DNA from: Aeromonas veronii
Lineage (GTDB): Bacteria; Pseudomonadota; Gammaproteobacteria; Enterobacterales; Aeromonadaceae
Direction of reading: 5' to 3'
Assembly: GCA_041319085.1 (NCBI GenBank)
Contig: CP101033.1
Location: 1,514,501-1,578,500, forward strand
Length of the DNA stretch: 64,000 nt
Shown: piece after piece, positions 17,544 to 25,039 of the stretch
Numbering within the stretch: position 1 is the stretch's first letter
Layout: each line of letters opens with the position of its first letter
Notes under the pieces: generated by a model
Told to the model about the DNA's origin: nothing
The model's input: the letters and a program-made list of their open reading frames with translations, nothing else
The model's database searches: none
Program-made: the position numbers and the translations under genes

Positions 17544-19031
17544 ATGAGCGAACATTATGATCTGGTCGTCGTCGGTGGCGGCATCAACGGGGTCGGCATC
17601 GCAGCCGATGCGGCAGGACGGGGTCTGAAGGTTGCCCTGTTTGAGGCGCAAGATCTCGCCTCTGCCACCTCGTCCAACTCCAGCAAGCTGATCCATGGCG
17701 GTTTGCGCTATCTCGAACATTACGAATTCCGGCTGGTGAAAGAGGCGTTGGCGGAGCGTGAGGTGCTGCTCGGTATGGCGCCTCACATCGCTCGTCCCAT
17801 GCGCTTTCGCTTGCCGCATCGTCCGCACCTGCGTCCGGCCTGGATGATCCGTGCCGGTCTGTTCCTGTATGACAATCTGGCCAAGCGCGACAAGCTCAAG
17901 GGGAGCTGCGGTGTGCGCTTCCTGCCGCAAGATGGCCTCACCGCCGGTATCAACAAGGGGTTTGAGTATTCGGACGCCTGGGTCGACGATGCCCGGCTGG
18001 TGGTGCTCAATGCCATAATGGCCCGTGACAAGGGCGCCGACGTGCAGACCCGCACCCGTTGCATCAAGGCGGTGCGCGGTTCCAAACACTGGACGCTCAC
18101 TTTGGAGCGGGAAGGGGGCGAGCAGTTCACCGTCACCTGCCGTGGTCTGGTCAATGCGGCCGGCCCCTGGGTCAAGACCTTCTATGACGAAAGCCTGAAC
18201 GAAAAATCTCCCCGTGGCATTCGCCTTATTAAAGGCAGCCACATGATAGTGCCGCGCATCCATGAGCGCGAAGAGGCCTATATCCTGCAAAACGAGGACA
18301 ATCGCATCGTCTTCGTCATCCCTTATCAGCAGGACTATTCCCTCATTGGCACCACCGATGTGGAGCACCACGGCAGCCCGCGGGAAGCGAAGATCAGCGA
18401 GGCCGAGATCAATTACCTGTGCAAGGTGGTCAACGCTCACTTCACTCGCCAGATCGCCCCGAAAGATGTGATCTGGACCTATGCCGGGGTGCGTCCGCTC
18501 TGTGATGACGAATCAGATTCACCGCAGGCGGTGACTCGTGACTACACCCTCGAACTGTCTGGCGAATCGGACGGCGCGCCGCTGCTCTCGGTATTTGGCG
18601 GCAAGCTCACCACCTATCGCAAGCTGGCTCAGGCCGCCTGCAACAAGCTCAAGCCCTGGTTCAGCCAGATGGGGGATGACTGGACGGCGACCAGCCGTCT
18701 GCCCGGTGGCGAGTTTGACTGCTCGGTACGCGAGCTGGCGCGCGCCTTTGCGCTGGAGTTTGACTGGCTCGATGATCGCAGCGCCCTGCGCATTGCCGAA
18801 GCCTATGGCGCCCATGCCCGTCTCTGGCTGAAAGAGGATCGCGGCATTCACTTCGGTGGTGGCCTGTACGAGTCGGAAGTGCGCTATCTCATCGAGCGGG
18901 AGTGGGCCTGTTCACGGGACGATATCCTCTGGCGCCGTAGCAAGCTGGGGCTGCGCCTGAACGAGTCAGAGCAGCAGATGCTGCACATCTGGCTCGACCA
19001 ATATCACTGCGCTCTGCGCAAGGCGAGCTGA
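17544..19031 (+). CDS. glpD: Aerobic glycerol-3-phosphate dehydrogenase
   Basis: Membrane-associated flavoenzyme (495 aa) oxidising glycerol-3-phosphate to dihydroxyacetone phosphate and passing electrons to quinone. FAD-binding VVVGGGINGVGIA at the N-terminus is followed by SSNSSKLIHGGLRYLE. Later family stretches are VNAAGPWV, RLIKGSHMIVPR, IGTTDVEH, TYAGVRPL and SVFGGKLTTYR. The ATG at 17544 with upstream AGGTGA was preferred over a GTG two codons earlier. Together with glpF, glpK and glpR this makes a compact glycerol catabolism locus. Confidence 0.97.
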   Translation: MSEHYDLVVVGGGINGVGIAADAAGRGLKVALFEAQDLASATSSNSSKLIHGGLRYLEHYEFRLVKEALAEREVLLGMAPHIARPMRFRLPHRPHLRPAWMIRAGLFLYDNLAKRDKLKGSCGVRFLPQDGLTAGINKGFEYSDAWVDDARLVVLNAIMARDKGADVQTRTRCIKAVRGSKHWTLTLEREGGEQFTVTCRGLVNAAGPWVKTFYDESLNEKSPRGIRLIKGSHMIVPRIHEREEAYILQNEDNRIVFVIPYQQDYSLIGTTDVEHHGSPREAKISEAEINYLCKVVNAHFTRQIAPKDVIWTYAGVRPLCDDESDSPQAVTRDYTLELSGESDGAPLLSVFGGKLTTYRKLAQAACNKLKPWFSQMGDDWTATSRLPGGEFDCSVRELARAFALEFDWLDDRSALRIAEAYGAHARLWLKEDRGIHFGGGLYESEVRYLIEREWACSRDDILWRRSKLGLRLNESEQQMLHIWLDQYHCALRKAS

Positions 19032-19423
19032 TATCCGCCATGGGCATGGATCTGAAACGAGTGAAGCCGATGGCCGAGATCGGCTGGAACGAGACCACGG
19101 CCTACCATATCTTCCTATATCAGATCGATGTAGACGGGTTGTTAAGTGGTGTCCCCGACAAGGCGGTAGCCGTCATCAAAGCCCATGAATGGGTGGCTAA
19201 AATAGCCACCAGGCGCCATTTGAATGCAATGCGAGGCCAAGTGGCCTCGTTTTTTGTTTGGGGTTCCTGTAGCGGGAGTGTGCCCCTTGTCAGAAAATAG
19301 CCAGATGACATCATTGTATGCCTGATCTGCATCGTTTTACGCAGTTTTTACGTAGCAGATCGCTGGCATGAAATCGGCAGAGCGGTTAGTCTAGCGGCGT
19401 TGAACCAACCCCATGAGGTACAG
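19032..19423. other. Gap between glpD and ecotin gene
   Basis: No convincing gene. An 86-codon frame from 19040 runs straight through the terminator at 19232 and has no ribosome site. A hairpin GGTGGCT/AGCCACC lies at about 19193-19211. The ecotin promoter is presumably in the last 100 bp. Confidence 0.4.
19232..19256 (+). terminator. Rho-independent terminator downstream of glpD
   Basis: CGAGGCC/GGCCTCG stem with a 4-nt loop followed by six T residues, 200 bp after the glpD stop. Confidence 0.8.
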
Positions 19424-19906
19424 ATGAAAACCGTATTGCGTTTTAGCCTGCTGGGCGCCTTGTTGTTGGGTGGCCATGCCTTCGCCGCCGAGCCGAAAAA
19501 ATTTGATATCAGCATGTTCCCAGCTGCTGACGTGAATCAGGAACGTGTGGTGATCCGCCTGCCTGAAGTCGAGAAAGAGGCCGACATGATGGTCGAGCTG
19601 CAGGTCGGCAAAAAGATGATGGTTGATTGCAACGTACCGCGTTTTGCAGGCAACCTGGAACAGCACAGCGTCAAAGGCTGGGGCTACAACTATCTGCAAC
19701 TGGGCAAGGTCTCCGATCCCATCAGCACCCTGATGGCTTGCCCGGATAACCAGCAGAAAGAGGCCTTCGTCCAGATCTACGGTCAGGGCTTTTTCGTCAA
19801 CTACAACTCAAAACTGCCGTTCGTGATCTACGTGCCGCAGGAGTATGAAGTGCGCTACCGTCTGTGGCGTGCCGACAACCTGGCCCAACCGGCCATGATT
19901 GAGTAA
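19424..19906 (+). CDS. eco: Ecotin, periplasmic serine protease inhibitor
   Basis: A 160-aa exported inhibitor. The signal peptide MKTVLRFSLLGALLLGGHAFA precedes AEPKKFD. The ecotin fold is recognised by VELQVGKKMMVDCN, GWGYNYLQL, the reactive loop STLMACPD with Met at P1 as in E. coli ecotin, and NYNSKLPFVIYVP. The two Cys expected to form the loop-bracing disulfide (VDCN and MACP) are conserved. The start at 19424 has a GAGG ribosome site. It blocks trypsin/elastase-type proteases, probably of host or phagocyte origin. Confidence 0.95.
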   Translation: MKTVLRFSLLGALLLGGHAFAAEPKKFDISMFPAADVNQERVVIRLPEVEKEADMMVELQVGKKMMVDCNVPRFAGNLEQHSVKGWGYNYLQLGKVSDPISTLMACPDNQQKEAFVQIYGQGFFVNYNSKLPFVIYVPQEYEVRYRLWRADNLAQPAMIE

Positions 19907-19950
19907 GCATGTTTGAACCAAGGGTTCAGCTGGTTCATCTGATGTGAAAA

Positions 19951-19979
19951 ATAGAGCGCCATTTGGCGCTTTATTTTTG
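19951..19979 (+). terminator. Terminator after ecotin gene
   Basis: AGCGCC/GGCGCT stem with an ATTT loop, extended by A-rich and T-rich flanks and ending in a T-run. Confidence 0.75.
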
Positions 19980-20204
19980 CCTGTGTAGTCCAAAAAGTGA
20001 CGTGCAAATTGGCTGCGCGTTTACATAAGTTTATTATTTATCAACGTTTATTGTGTGTGATGCCACAAAATCAGTGTCAGCGATGGGGCAAAGTGACTTC
20101 GATAAAGGATATTTATTAATATAGTGAGAAAATTGATTTTGCACTCGGCGATGGCCTGATGATACTTGCCCGCAAAGGTCAAACTAACCAGTAAAAAGAG
20201 CACT

Positions 20205-20579
20205 ATGAGCTTCGAATCAGACAAGCGTTTCAACGACTTCAAACATTTTCCCCGTGGCCTGCGTCGCAGTGGTGAATTCACTGTGGCCGAAGCGGACAGT
20301 CTGGAACAGTATGGTACCACCATGCTGGCACTCTACCAGGGCACCCAGGCTCCCCGTGACGATGTCGAGTCAGCCTTCGTTGAGCAGGTCAAATCCGGCG
20401 TAGCCGGTGCCAACCCCCATGCCAAGGTGTGGTTCAAGTACCTCAAGGTGATTGGTCCCAAGCGCGTTCATCGCCTCTGCACCATCGTTGGTGGCGCCAG
20501 CGAAGAGAGCAGCGGTGGCGGCAGCTTTGATGTCGGTGGTGGCAGCGGCGGTGGCAATAGTGACGAGTCCATCGATTAA
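20205..20579 (+). CDS. maoP: Macrodomain Ori organisation protein MaoP (YifE/DUF413)
   Basis: A 124-aa DUF413 protein. The KRFNDFKHFPRGLRRSGEFT start and KVWFKYLKVIGPKRVHRL match MaoP, which in E. coli acts with the maoS site to shape the Ori macrodomain. The last 25 residues are a Gly/Ser-rich tail ending DESID, longer than in E. coli. The ATG at 20205 was chosen over an upstream ATG (20166) because DUF413 homology begins there. Its stop overlaps the hdfR start (TAATG), so the two are translated together. Confidence 0.9.
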   Translation: MSFESDKRFNDFKHFPRGLRRSGEFTVAEADSLEQYGTTMLALYQGTQAPRDDVESAFVEQVKSGVAGANPHAKVWFKYLKVIGPKRVHRLCTIVGGASEESSGGGSFDVGGGSGGGNSDESID

Positions 20580-21451
20580 TGGATACCGAGCTGCTTCGGA
20601 CCTTTATCGAGGTCAGCAAGACCCGGCACTTTGGCCGGGCTGCTGAAAATCTCTACCTGACCCAGTCGGCAGTGAGTTTCCGGATCCGTCAGCTAGAGCA
20701 GCAACTGGGTGTCAGTCTGTTTGCCCGTCATCGCAACAATATCCGCCTGACCGCCTCCGGTGAGCGTCTGCTGCCCTACGCAGACGCCATCTTGCATACC
20801 CTCGGTCGTGCCAAGCAGGATGTGGCGCTCTCGCCGGGATTCAGCCAGCAGTTGGCCATCGGCGCGCCCGCGGTGTTCTGGGAGCTCGATTTCAACGACT
20901 GGCTCAATCACATCTATGCGCTGGCGCCCGGTTTGGCGGTGCGGCTTGAAACGGCCTCCCGCGAGCACCTCTGCCGTCAGTTGCTGGAGCGCTCCCTCGA
21001 TCTGGCCCTGCTCTCCGAGCCCACCAAGATCGACGAGATCGCCCTGCATCCCATCGGTGAGTTGGTGTTCGAGCTGGTGAGCCGGGATCCGGCCGCCAAT
21101 GCCGACAACCTGATGCAGATGCCACACATCCACCTTGACTGGGGCACCAGCTTCGAGCCGCAGCCCAGCCGCTTGCAGAGCCTGCAAAAGACCCCGGTGC
21201 TGCACTCCAGCTCCGCCAGCATGGCGTTGCAGTTCGTGCTGGCCAACGGCGGTGCTGCCTACCTGCCGCGGCGGATGGTCAGCCCTTTCCTCGAGCAGGG
21301 GGCGCTCCATCTGGTTGAGGGGGGCCAGCCGCTGAGCCGTCCGCTCTATCTCGCCTATCTGGAGAAATCCGATCGCCGGGAGCTGATCGATCAGCTGCTG
21401 ACCCTGCCACTGGGTTGGCACGACGCCGAGCTGCGCCTCAACGTCGAATAA
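20579..21451 (+). CDS. hdfR: LysR-family regulator HdfR
   Basis: A 290-aa LysR protein. Its first 60 residues, from MDTELLRTFIEVSKTRHFGR to RHRNNIRL, are nearly identical to E. coli HdfR, a repressor of flhDC and activator of other genes. The C-terminal effector domain is more divergent. E. coli places hdfR divergently from yifE/maoP; here they are co-directional and overlap by one base. Assignment rests on the HTH region and the maoP neighbour. Confidence 0.9.
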   Translation: MDTELLRTFIEVSKTRHFGRAAENLYLTQSAVSFRIRQLEQQLGVSLFARHRNNIRLTASGERLLPYADAILHTLGRAKQDVALSPGFSQQLAIGAPAVFWELDFNDWLNHIYALAPGLAVRLETASREHLCRQLLERSLDLALLSEPTKIDEIALHPIGELVFELVSRDPAANADNLMQMPHIHLDWGTSFEPQPSRLQSLQKTPVLHSSSASMALQFVLANGGAAYLPRRMVSPFLEQGALHLVEGGQPLSRPLYLAYLEKSDRRELIDQLLTLPLGWHDAELRLNVE

Positions 21452-21470
21452 GCGTCGAGTGTTATCCAAG

Positions 21471-21503
21471 GAAGAGCCCACCCCCACGGTGGGCTCTTCT
21501 GTT
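21471..21503 (+). terminator. Terminator after maoP-hdfR
   Basis: A 12-bp perfect stem GAAGAGCCCACC/GGTGGGCTCTTC with a 5-nt loop, followed by a short T-containing tract. Confidence 0.8.
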
Positions 21504-21617
21504 TGGGGAAAATTGCAGGGAGCAAGGTCACGTAATTGGTGCGGGATGCTTGGCGTCATCGGCCGGTAACGGTACCTTTTCAGGCTGTTTATCCGATTGA
21601 GCACTGACAGGGATGGA

Positions 21618-22565
21618 TTGCAATTGATCGACTTTAGTCACCCCGAATGGCGGGCGCTGGCGCAGCAGTTGCTGAGCCACTCACCGGTGGTGATCCGTGG
21701 CCGCCAGTGGCAACCGCTGGTGGGCCTGCTCAAGGATAACCAGCTGCTGCTCGCCCATGACAGCCACCGCTATGAGCTCACCCCGGCCGGACGGCGCTAT
21801 CTCACCCGCGAGCTGATGCTGGCGGAGATCGCCTCCGCCCCCCCCGAGCCCGAGGAGTGGTTGCATGCTCAGGGTTGGCAATTGGGTGCGCAGGTCAACG
21901 AGCGGGTGCTGGCGGCGCTCTATCGCAAGAGCGAGGTGAACTTCACCCCCAACGAGCAGATCGATTTTGAGGACAAGGGGATCCGGCTCTGTGCCGATCA
22001 GCTGTTGCGCTTGCGCGCAGCCCAGCCGTTCAGCCTCTTTTTCAGCGGCGGCACCCTGATCGATGCTGCGCCCTGGTTGCAAGCGCTGGGGGAGGTGGCC
22101 CTGCCCGAACGTACTCTGGCTGGTCTTGGCAAGATCCTGTGGGGGGTGGGGAATATTGAGCGGGTGATCACCACCGACAGCGTTGGCGCCTTTGCCGAGC
22201 TGCCTCTTGAACCCGGCACCTTGCTGGCGTGGGCCCCCCCATCGGCTCCTCTTGCCTTGCAGCAGGTGGTGGCCGCCTTGCCGCCCAATGTGCTGTGGAG
22301 TCATCTCACCGCCCTCGACCCTGCCGGGGTTGATCGACTGCAGGCGCTGGCCCAGCGGCTGGGTCGTCCGGCCAGTTGGTGGTTGCCCCGAGATCTGGCC
22401 CCCATCCTCAGCGCATATGCCCAACCGTTGACTGAGGCTCGGCCGTGGGAACCGAGCCGGCTCCCCAAGTCATTGTTAGCGGTTTGTAGCCGTTTGGTTG
22501 AGTCCAATGGTGGCTTGTCGGCCGAGGTGTGCGCACTGGCGCCAGCGTGGCATGCCGTTGGTTGA
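21618..22565 (+). CDS. Uncharacterised protein with JetD/DUF2220 toprim-like C-terminal region
   Basis: A 315-aa protein of no assigned function. The first half is helical with RRYLTRELMLAEIAS and FTPNEQIDFEDKGIRL. The second half resembles the toprim-like domain of Wadjet JetD (DUF2220/DUF7281 type): an alternating strand-helix pattern with ITTDSVGAFAELPL near residues 184-197, and LDPAGVDRLQAL near 232-243 where JetD has a D-x-D-x-x-G motif. The first Asp of that pair is replaced (TALDPAG), and the expected Glu before the first helix is Asp. The TTG start at 21618, preceded by AGGG and giving MQLIDFSHPEW, is preferred to the TTG at 21597. No JetABC genes are nearby. Confidence 0.6.
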   Translation: MQLIDFSHPEWRALAQQLLSHSPVVIRGRQWQPLVGLLKDNQLLLAHDSHRYELTPAGRRYLTRELMLAEIASAPPEPEEWLHAQGWQLGAQVNERVLAALYRKSEVNFTPNEQIDFEDKGIRLCADQLLRLRAAQPFSLFFSGGTLIDAAPWLQALGEVALPERTLAGLGKILWGVGNIERVITTDSVGAFAELPLEPGTLLAWAPPSAPLALQQVVAALPPNVLWSHLTALDPAGVDRLQALAQRLGRPASWWLPRDLAPILSAYAQPLTEARPWEPSRLPKSLLAVCSRLVESNGGLSAEVCALAPAWHAVG

Positions 22566-22632
22566 AATTGGCCTGAAAGCGAGCCAAAAAGCGGTTTTCC
22601 CCCATTGAACGCGGTGATATAAAGAGTTGACG

Positions 22633-22660
22633 AAGCGCTCGCCAGATGAGCGCTTTTGTT
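22633..22660 (+). terminator. Terminator before aspC
   Basis: AAGCGCTC/GAGCGCTT stem with a 7-nt loop and following T-rich tract, between the toprim-like gene and aspC. Confidence 0.75.
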
Positions 22661-22710
22661 TATCAAGCCGCTTTGCCACCCAACGAACTCAACGGAATAC
22701 AGGGAATACC

Positions 22711-23901
22711 ATGTTTGAAAAGGTTGTTGCCGCCCCAGCGGATCCGATCCTGGGCCTGACCGAAGCCTTCCGTGCTGACTCTCGCAGCCACAAGATCAAT
22801 CTGGGCGTAGGGATCTACAAGGACGAGTCCGGTGCCACCCCCATTCTTCACTGCGTCAAGAAAGCCGAGCAGAAGCTGCTGACCGACGAGAAGACCAAGA
22901 ACTACCTCGGTATTGAAGGCAATATCGAATATGGCCGCATCGTGCAGCAACTGTTGTTCGGGCAGCACTCTGCGCTGGTTGCCAGCGGCCGCGCCAAGAC
23001 CGCGCAAGCGCCGGGCGGTACCGGTGCCCTGCGTATCGCGGCCGAATTCGTGGTGCGCAACGGTCTGGCCAAGACCATCTGGATCTCCGATCCCACCTGG
23101 GCTAACCACGTCAGCGTATTCCAGGCCGCGGGCCTGACCGTCAAGTGGTACAAGTATTACGATGCCGCCACCAAGGGGCTCGACTTTGCCGCCATGCAGG
23201 CTTCGCTGGCCGACGTGCAGCCGGGTGAGCTGGTGCTGCTGCACGGCTGCTGCCACAACCCGACCGGTATCGATCCCACTGCCGAACAGTGGCGCGCGCT
23301 GGCCAAGCAGAGTGCTGCCGCCGGCTGGTTGCCGCTGTTTGACTTCGCCTATCAGGGTTTTGCCCGTGGTATCGAAGAGGATGCCGAAGGTCTGCGTATC
23401 TTCGCCGAATGCCATGACGAACTGCTGGTGGCGAGCTCTTTCTCCAAGAACTTCGGCCTCTACAACGAGCGGGTCGGCGCCTTCACCCTGGTCAGCGCGA
23501 CCAAAGAGATCGCCGACGTGGCCTTCACTCAGGTCAAGACCGTGATCCGTGCCAACTACTCCAACCCGCCGTCACACGGTGCGGCTGTGGTCACCGCCGT
23601 GGTGAGCGATCCGGCTCTCTATGCCGAGTGGGTCGAAGAAGTGGCTGCCATGCGGGTGCGTATTCGCGAGATGCGCGAACTGCTGGTAGAGAAGCTGGCG
23701 GCCCTCGGCGTGAGCCAGGATTTCAGCTTTATCCGCGAGCAAAACGGCATGTTCTCCTTCTCCGGTCTCTCCAAGGATCAGGTTGAACAGCTCAAGAGCG
23801 AGTTTGCTATCTATATCGTCGGCTCCGGCCGGATCAGCGTGGCCGGGATCACCCGTGCCAACATCGATCCCCTGTGCGAGGCCATCGCCAAGGTGCTGTA
23901 A
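22711..23901 (+). CDS. aspC: Aspartate aminotransferase
   Basis: PLP enzyme (396 aa, as in E. coli) exchanging amino groups between aspartate and 2-oxoglutarate. Visible family stretches are [42 protein letters not shown] and [10 protein letters not shown]. The PLP-binding Lys lies in [15 protein letters not shown] (near residue 246), and the carboxylate-binding Arg near the C-terminus in GSGRISVAG. Residues cannot exclude aromatic aminotransferase activity (TyrB-like), but similarity to AspC is closer. The start has CAGGGA upstream. Confidence 0.92.
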   Translation: MFEKVVAAPADPILGLTEAFRADSRSHKINLGVGIYKDESGATPILHCVKKAEQKLLTDEKTKNYLGIEGNIEYGRIVQQLLFGQHSALVASGRAKTAQAPGGTGALRIAAEFVVRNGLAKTIWISDPTWANHVSVFQAAGLTVKWYKYYDAATKGLDFAAMQASLADVQPGELVLLHGCCHNPTGIDPTAEQWRALAKQSAAAGWLPLFDFAYQGFARGIEEDAEGLRIFAECHDELLVASSFSKNFGLYNERVGAFTLVSATKEIADVAFTQVKTVIRANYSNPPSHGAAVVTAVVSDPALYAEWVEEVAAMRVRIREMRELLVEKLAALGVSQDFSFIREQNGMFSFSGLSKDQVEQLKSEFAIYIVGSGRISVAGITRANIDPLCEAIAKVL

Positions 23902-23923
23902 CCGCATCTGGCACTATGCCATG

Positions 23924-23956
23924 AAAAAGCCCGTCACCTTGGTGACGGGCTTTTTT
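23924..23956 (+). terminator. Terminator after aspC
   Basis: Long near-perfect inverted repeat AAAAAGCCCGTCACC/GGTGACGGGCTTTTT; usable in both directions between aspC and the convergent DUF2062 gene. Confidence 0.88.
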
Positions 23957-23996
23957 GATCGCCAACGGCTGATCGCCAAACAAGGGGAAGGGCGAC

Positions 23997-24500
23997 TCAG
24001 CGGTGGCGGGCGCCTTGCCACTGTTTGCGCAGTTGCAGCAGCAGCGCGGTCAGGGCGCCGCCGCTCAGGGCGGTGAGCACCGCCAGCAGCAGGCTGCCGA
24101 GCAGGAAGGGAGGCACCAGGGTGGCCGCTTCCTGCTCCAGCCAATGGAGGGTCCAGGTAAGGTGGAAAGGCTCCGGCGTCTGGTGCAGTACCAGACAGCC
24201 GGTGCGATAGGCGTAGAGATACATGAACGGCAAAGTCAGCGGATTGTTGAACCAGACCGCCAGCAGCGCCAGCGGCAGGTTGAGGCTGAATGCCAGCGCC
24301 AGACCGACTGCGATGAGCGAGTGCATCGGGATGGGGAACCAGCAGGCGAAGATCCCGGCAGCCACCGCGCCGCTCAGGGCGCGTGTGCCCCCTTGCCAGA
24401 GGGCAGGGGCAAGCAGTCGCTCACCAAACAGGGCAAACCACTTCTGCTGGCGCAGGGTGTCGGGATCGAGCTTGAAGCGGGCAAACCAACGACTCAGCAT
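23997..24500 (-). CDS. DUF2062 membrane protein, second of tandem pair
   Basis: A 167-aa protein with DUF2062 features: a soluble N-terminus, then GAVAAGIFACWFPIPMHSLI, LPLALLAVWFNNPLTLPFMY and a final hydrophobic helix. The WxxNPxTxPxxY core is conserved. Function unknown. The ATG at 24500 lies inside the end of the upstream paralogue (7-bp overlap), and the frame further upstream has no homology. It probably arose with its neighbour by duplication, since the two share length and layout. Confidence 0.85.
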   Translation of the reverse strand: MLSRWFARFKLDPDTLRQQKWFALFGERLLAPALWQGGTRALSGAVAAGIFACWFPIPMHSLIAVGLALAFSLNLPLALLAVWFNNPLTLPFMYLYAYRTGCLVLHQTPEPFHLTWTLHWLEQEAATLVPPFLLGSLLLAVLTALSGGALTALLLQLRKQWQGARHR

Positions 24501-25012
24501 GGGCGGGCCATCTTGCGTTTTTGCCACTGGCGCACCGTGCTGATCCGCCAGAAGGTGCGGATCAGGGTGTAACCGATAAGGGAACTGAGCAGGGCCAGGA
24601 TCAGCGAGCCCAGCAACAGCGGCGGGGCGACTGTCCCCAGCACCGAGACCAGCCACTCCCAGGTGAACTCAATCTCTATCTGCTGCGCCGAATGTCCCAG
24701 CAGCTGACAACCGACCAGATAGGCACCATAGAGCAGGGGCGGCATGGTAAAGGGGTTGGAGAGCCAGACCAGTGCCACCGAGAGCGGCAGATTGACCCGG
24801 CACAGGATGGCGCCACCGGCGGCCAGCAGCATCTGGCAGGGGAGCGGCACCCAGGCCATAAACAGACCCACCGCAAATGCCCCGGCTGCCGAGCGGCGGT
24901 TGAGGTGCCAGAGGTTGGCATCGAGCAGCAGTTTGCCGAACAGCCGCAAGTGCTTGTGTTCTTTCAGGGTTTGTTGATCGGGCATCCAGCGTTTAATGAG
25001 TCGTTTGGGCAT
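24494..25012 (-). CDS. DUF2062 membrane protein, first of tandem pair
   Basis: A 172-aa DUF2062 protein: SAAGAFAVGLFMAWVPLPCQ, LPLSVALVWLSNPFTMPPLL, and a C-terminal hydrophobic helix LLLGSLILALLSSLIGYTLI. It is the upstream partner of the overlapping paralogue. It is transcribed divergently from comEC with only 27 bp between the start codons. Similar placement of DUF2062 genes beside comEC occurs in other gammaproteobacteria (from memory). Role unknown. Confidence 0.87.
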   Translation of the reverse strand: MPKRLIKRWMPDQQTLKEHKHLRLFGKLLLDANLWHLNRRSAAGAFAVGLFMAWVPLPCQMLLAAGGAILCRVNLPLSVALVWLSNPFTMPPLLYGAYLVGCQLLGHSAQQIEIEFTWEWLVSVLGTVAPPLLLGSLILALLSSLIGYTLIRTFWRISTVRQWQKRKMARPC

Positions 25013-25039
25013 ATTGAAACCTTGCTAAATACTTGCTCC

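Noticed and set aside
19040-19300. 86-codon plus-strand frame after glpD
   Set aside because: Passes through a strong terminator hairpin, lacks a ribosome site and has no recognised homology.
24521-25039. Upstream extension of the comEC frame by 173 codons
   Set aside because: Runs antisense through a DUF2062 gene and is Gln/Gly/Arg-rich; ComEC homology begins at 25040.
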